Shown here piece by piece: positions 35,935 to 38,451 of a stretch of DNA of 38,451 bases (its first letter is position 1; each line of letters begins with the position of its first letter). The position numbers and the translations under genes were made by a program. The notes beneath the pieces are model-generated. The model saw nothing but the letters and a program-made list of their open reading frames with translations. It had not been told where the DNA came from and made no database searches. The stretch is taken from positions 1 to 38,451 of the forward strand of contig JAGALK010000030.1 in assembly GCA_017625255.1 (NCBI GenBank), given 5' to 3'. Source of the DNA: Lachnospiraceae bacterium. Lineage in GTDB: Bacteria > Bacillota > Clostridia > Lachnospirales > Lachnospiraceae.

Positions 35935-37278
35935 ATGTTTGGAAAAATCACAAAAAAATTTTCTGGTATGCAACTAATTGCCGGAGGATTTTTTCTTATT
36001 ATTTTAACTGGAACGCTACTGCTTATGCTTCCATTTTCTGCTAAATCCGGTGAATTCACGCCGTTTTTGTCCGCGTTATTTACTGCAACCAGTGCAACCT
36101 GTGTAACGGGACTTATTGTTGTAGATACATTTAGCCACTGGACAACTCTTGGACAAATTATTATTTTAACATTAATTCAAATTGGCGGGCTTGGATTTAT
36201 TTCTATTGGCGCCACCGCTGCTATGCTTTTAGGCAAAAAAATTGGTCTAAAAGAACGCGGTCTCATTCAGGAAAGTTTTAATGTTATTGAAATCCGAGGC
36301 ATGGTTCGATTAACAAAACAAGTAATCTTAGGTACAATTTTTTTTGAATCTCTCGGAGCGTTGATTTTATCTGCCTGCTTTATTCCTAAAATGGGATTCT
36401 CTCAAGGTATATATTATGGTATCTTTCACTCTATTTCTGCATTTTGCAATGCCGGATTTGACTTAATGGGACGATATACACCTTTTTCCTCCCTAACAGG
36501 TTACTACGACCATCCAGTGGTATTGGTTACGATTATGCTCCTTATTCTTATTGGAGGATTAGGCTTTATTGTCTGGAATGATATTTATAAACACAAATGG
36601 CATTTTAAAAAATATGCCTTACATACCAAAATTGTAATCAGTGCAACCTTTATCTTGGTCTTTGGTGGTGCCCTATTCTTCTACCTTATAGAAAACAACC
36701 GACTATTTTCTGATATGACCTTAACAGGTAAACTTTTAAGCTCCCTGTTTTGTGCCGTTACACCTAGAACCGCCGGTTTTAACACAGTAGATGTAGCAGC
36801 TTTGACAGATGGCAGTAAGCTGCTTACGATTATCCTAATGTTTATTGGCGGTGCTCCAGGTTCTACTGCCGGTGGTGTTAAAGTAACAACCATCGTTGTA
36901 CTTTTGGTTTTCCTAAAGTCTAACCTGACACGAACAGTCGGTTCTAATATTTTTGGAAGAAGATTAGAAGACGAAGCTTTACGCAAGGCTGCTGCCGTAT
37001 TCTGTACCAATCTTTTTCTTGCTCTAACCGCAGTTATTTTTATCTGCGGCACACAGAATTTTAATGGAATTGATGCTTTATTAGAAGTATTTTCTGCCAT
37101 CGGTACAGTTGGTATGACAGCCGGACTTACCACTCAGCTCAATGGTGTATCGCAAATCGTAATCATTTTACTGATGTATTTAGGTCGTGTAGGCAGTTTA
37201 TCCTTTGCCATGTCTTTTACGGATAAGAAAAAAATCGCTCATGTTATGCAGCCTGCAGAAAAAATAAATATTGGATAG
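35935..37278 (+). CDS. ktrB: Potassium uptake channel subunit KtrB/TrkH
   Basis: This 447-residue integral membrane protein is the ion-conducting part of a Ktr/Trk potassium importer. The four pore loops with their filter glycines are visible: SATCVTGL, SAFCNAGFDL, TPRTAGFNT and GTVGMTAGLT. The length fits KtrB rather than the longer proteobacterial TrkH. The ATG at 35935 is 14 bp from GGAGG (35916-35920), an unusually long gap; an in-frame CTG at 35929 would be at 8 bp. Either start gives the same membrane protein. ktrA follows 16 bp later, so the two subunits are made together. Confidence 0.93.
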   Translation: MFGKITKKFSGMQLIAGGFFLIILTGTLLLMLPFSAKSGEFTPFLSALFTATSATCVTGLIVVDTFSHWTTLGQIIILTLIQIGGLGFISIGATAAMLLGKKIGLKERGLIQESFNVIEIRGMVRLTKQVILGTIFFESLGALILSACFIPKMGFSQGIYYGIFHSISAFCNAGFDLMGRYTPFSSLTGYYDHPVVLVTIMLLILIGGLGFIVWNDIYKHKWHFKKYALHTKIVISATFILVFGGALFFYLIENNRLFSDMTLTGKLLSSLFCAVTPRTAGFNTVDVAALTDGSKLLTIILMFIGGAPGSTAGGVKVTTIVVLLVFLKSNLTRTVGSNIFGRRLEDEALRKAAAVFCTNLFLALTAVIFICGTQNFNGIDALLEVFSAIGTVGMTAGLTTQLNGVSQIVIILLMYLGRVGSLSFAMSFTDKKKIAHVMQPAEKINIG

Positions 37279-37294
37279 AATTGGAGGAATAAGA

Positions 37295-37942
37295 ATGAAA
37301 TCTATTTTAATGATTGGTATGGGGCGTTTTGGCTCCCACTTATGTATGAATCTCTCAAAACTAGATAATGAGATTATGATTGTGGATGAATGTGAAGAAA
37401 AGCTAGAAGATCTACTGCCATATGTTACAAGCGCAAAAATTGGAGACTGTACAAATATTAAGGTTTTAGAAAGCTTAGGCGTCTCTAACTTTGATTTGTG
37501 TATAGTGTGTATTGGAAATAACTTCCAGAGTAGTTTAGAAATTACCAGTCTATTAAAGGATTTAGGTGCTAAATATGTAGTCAGCAAAGCAAATAGGGAT
37601 ATTCACGCAAAATTTCTTCTTCGAAATGGCGCTGATGAAGTTATCTTCCCGGATCGGGATATTGCTGAAAAATTAGCCGTCAGCTTAAGTGCAGATCAGG
37701 TATTTGATTATATTAATCTAGCCGACGGATATTCTATTTATGAGATTTCCCCTTTGCCTGAATGGATTGGGAAGAGTATCTTGGATGTAAATTTCAGAGC
37801 AAGATATCATTTGAGTATTATTGGGGTAAAATATGGGGAACATACACAGATTTTGCCTAATGCAGATTATGTATTTAAAAAGGATGAACATTTGATGGTG
37901 ATTGGGCATCAGAAGGATTTGGATAAAGTAATTGGGAAGTAA
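37295..37942 (+). CDS. ktrA: Potassium uptake regulator KtrA (RCK domains)
   Basis: This 215-residue cytoplasmic gating ring subunit has an N-terminal RCK/TrkA-N Rossmann domain with GMGRFG (8-13) and the acidic end of strand two (IMIVDE), which binds ATP/ADP or NAD(H). A TrkA-C domain (about 140-215) follows; in Firmicutes this domain can bind c-di-AMP. It controls the KtrB channel. The start at 37295 has GGAGG 8 bp upstream; an open frame begins earlier, overlapping ktrB, but lacks a ribosome site. Confidence 0.93.
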   Translation: MKSILMIGMGRFGSHLCMNLSKLDNEIMIVDECEEKLEDLLPYVTSAKIGDCTNIKVLESLGVSNFDLCIVCIGNNFQSSLEITSLLKDLGAKYVVSKANRDIHAKFLLRNGADEVIFPDRDIAEKLAVSLSADQVFDYINLADGYSIYEISPLPEWIGKSILDVNFRARYHLSIIGVKYGEHTQILPNADYVFKKDEHLMVIGHQKDLDKVIGK

Positions 37943-38143
37943 ATTCCGATTTAATGGATAAATGATATTCCGATATTTTTTTTGGGAGGACGGACGACAT
38001 AACATATTTTTTTGTGAAATGTATCATTTTTTGCTTTGTGGTGGGCATATAGGGTAGGTATAGGTGTGGGCAGATTCCGTTGTACGGGTGTAAGATTTGC
38101 TAAATATTCTTATAATGGATGTTGGTAACGGACGCGTCGGCTC

Positions 38144-38165
38144 AAACCGCCCTCCATGGCGGTTT
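38144..38165. repeat. Central hairpin 1 of the inverted repeat
   Basis: AAACCGCC and GGCGGTTT form a perfect 8-bp stem with hexaloop CTCCAT. Confidence 0.8.
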
Positions 38166-38170
38166 CGCCT

Positions 38171-38194
38171 AAAATTGCCATCCGTGGCAATTTT
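38171..38194. repeat. Central hairpin 2 of the inverted repeat
   Basis: AAAATTGCC and GGCAATTTT form a perfect 9-bp stem with hexaloop ATCCGT, 5 bp after hairpin 1. Confidence 0.8.
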
Positions 38195-38451
38195 CCGCTG
38201 ATACTCCACAGAATATTAAGCAAATCTAACACCCTCCCAAAGTCATCTGCCCACACCAATACCTACCCTATATGCAATCTACATTTTGGGAATGATACAT
38301 GGGAGGTTTTGAATGTTATGTCTGGTTAAGCGAAAAACGGAAATAGCATTTATCAAACCTCCATGTGTAGGATGGCGCCAGAATTTTATAGATATATATT
38401 TCGTAATCGAAAATGGATATTCATAGTGTGCTTATCCATTATCGTACATGA

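Larger units (their letters stand above)
37943..38451. other. Gene-free end region with long imperfect inverted repeat
   Basis: No open frame here looks like a real gene. A weak hairpin with an eight-T run (37965-37983) may end ktrA. From 37996 to 38322 the sequence forms a long interrupted inverted repeat. Seven blocks match perfectly: 37996-38005 with 38313-38322, 38019-38028 with 38291-38300, 38045-38061 with 38259-38275, 38063-38075 with 38245-38257, 38086-38091 with 38229-38234, 38093-38101 with 38219-38227, and 38103-38110 with 38210-38217. The centre holds two hairpins. Near the right end, AATGGATA (38412-38419) pairs with TATCCATT (38433-38440). Confidence 0.8.

Noticed and set aside
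36681..37133. A 150-codon open frame antisense to ktrB
   Set aside because: It follows from the codon use of ktrB, and its protein resembles nothing.
38024..38209. A 61-codon minus-strand open frame in the last 500 bp
   Set aside because: It runs through the arms and central hairpins of the inverted repeat and has no ribosome site or recognisable protein sequence.

Overview
The window looks like the chromosome of an AT-rich, spore-forming Firmicute of the Clostridia, most probably a gut Lachnospiraceae. The evidence is a small acid-soluble spore protein with a sigma-G-like promoter, a type III glutamine synthetase, a rapZ-whiA-crh cluster with hprK nearby, and very large secreted glycosidases made of FN3, Big_2, FIVAR and InlB-type modules. 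The species cannot be fixed from the sequence alone.

Left part (1-6.6 kb, minus strand): a truncated sugar ABC-transporter binding lipoprotein, an AraC-type regulator, and a 1257-residue GH53 endo-beta-1,4-galactanase with carbohydrate-binding modules. Between galactanase and regulator lies a gene-free tandem repeat. I read it as two closely related small RNA genes, each with a promoter-like box, a conserved C-rich stretch and a strong terminator hairpin.

6.6-9.1 kb (minus): a CvfB-like RNA-binding protein overlapping an acyl-ACP thioesterase, a tRNA-Gln(CUG), and a YigZ/IMPACT protein. 9.2-11.9 kb (plus): a class A penicillin-binding protein.

11.9-19.5 kb (minus): a giant secreted GH43 enzyme, a secreted protein of unknown function built from related modules, and an Rpn/PD-(D/E)XK-like protein with eight 45-bp coiled-coil repeats. 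A 625-bp gap follows, holding the remnant of an Xre-type regulator. The GH53 and GH43 promoters share a LacI-family-like operator just downstream of the -10 box, which suggests one galactan/arabinogalactan regulon.

19.5-33.4 kb (minus): glnN, fba, then a tight housekeeping run: ftsH, uvrC, hprK, an M18 aminopeptidase, murB, rapZ, whiA, a Crh-like HPr and a lipid kinase. The HPr-like protein lacks the PTS histidine but keeps the serine that HprK phosphorylates, so sensor kinase and probable target sit in one gene run. A spore protein gene lies upstream of ftsH.

33.5-38.0 kb: a DJ-1/PfpI protein and a CYTH protein (plus), two small uncharacterised genes (minus), then the potassium uptake pair ktrB-ktrA (plus). 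The last 500 bp hold no convincing gene. They contain a long imperfect inverted repeat with seven perfectly matching blocks around two hairpins, which is either a structured RNA or a palindromic mobile repeat.
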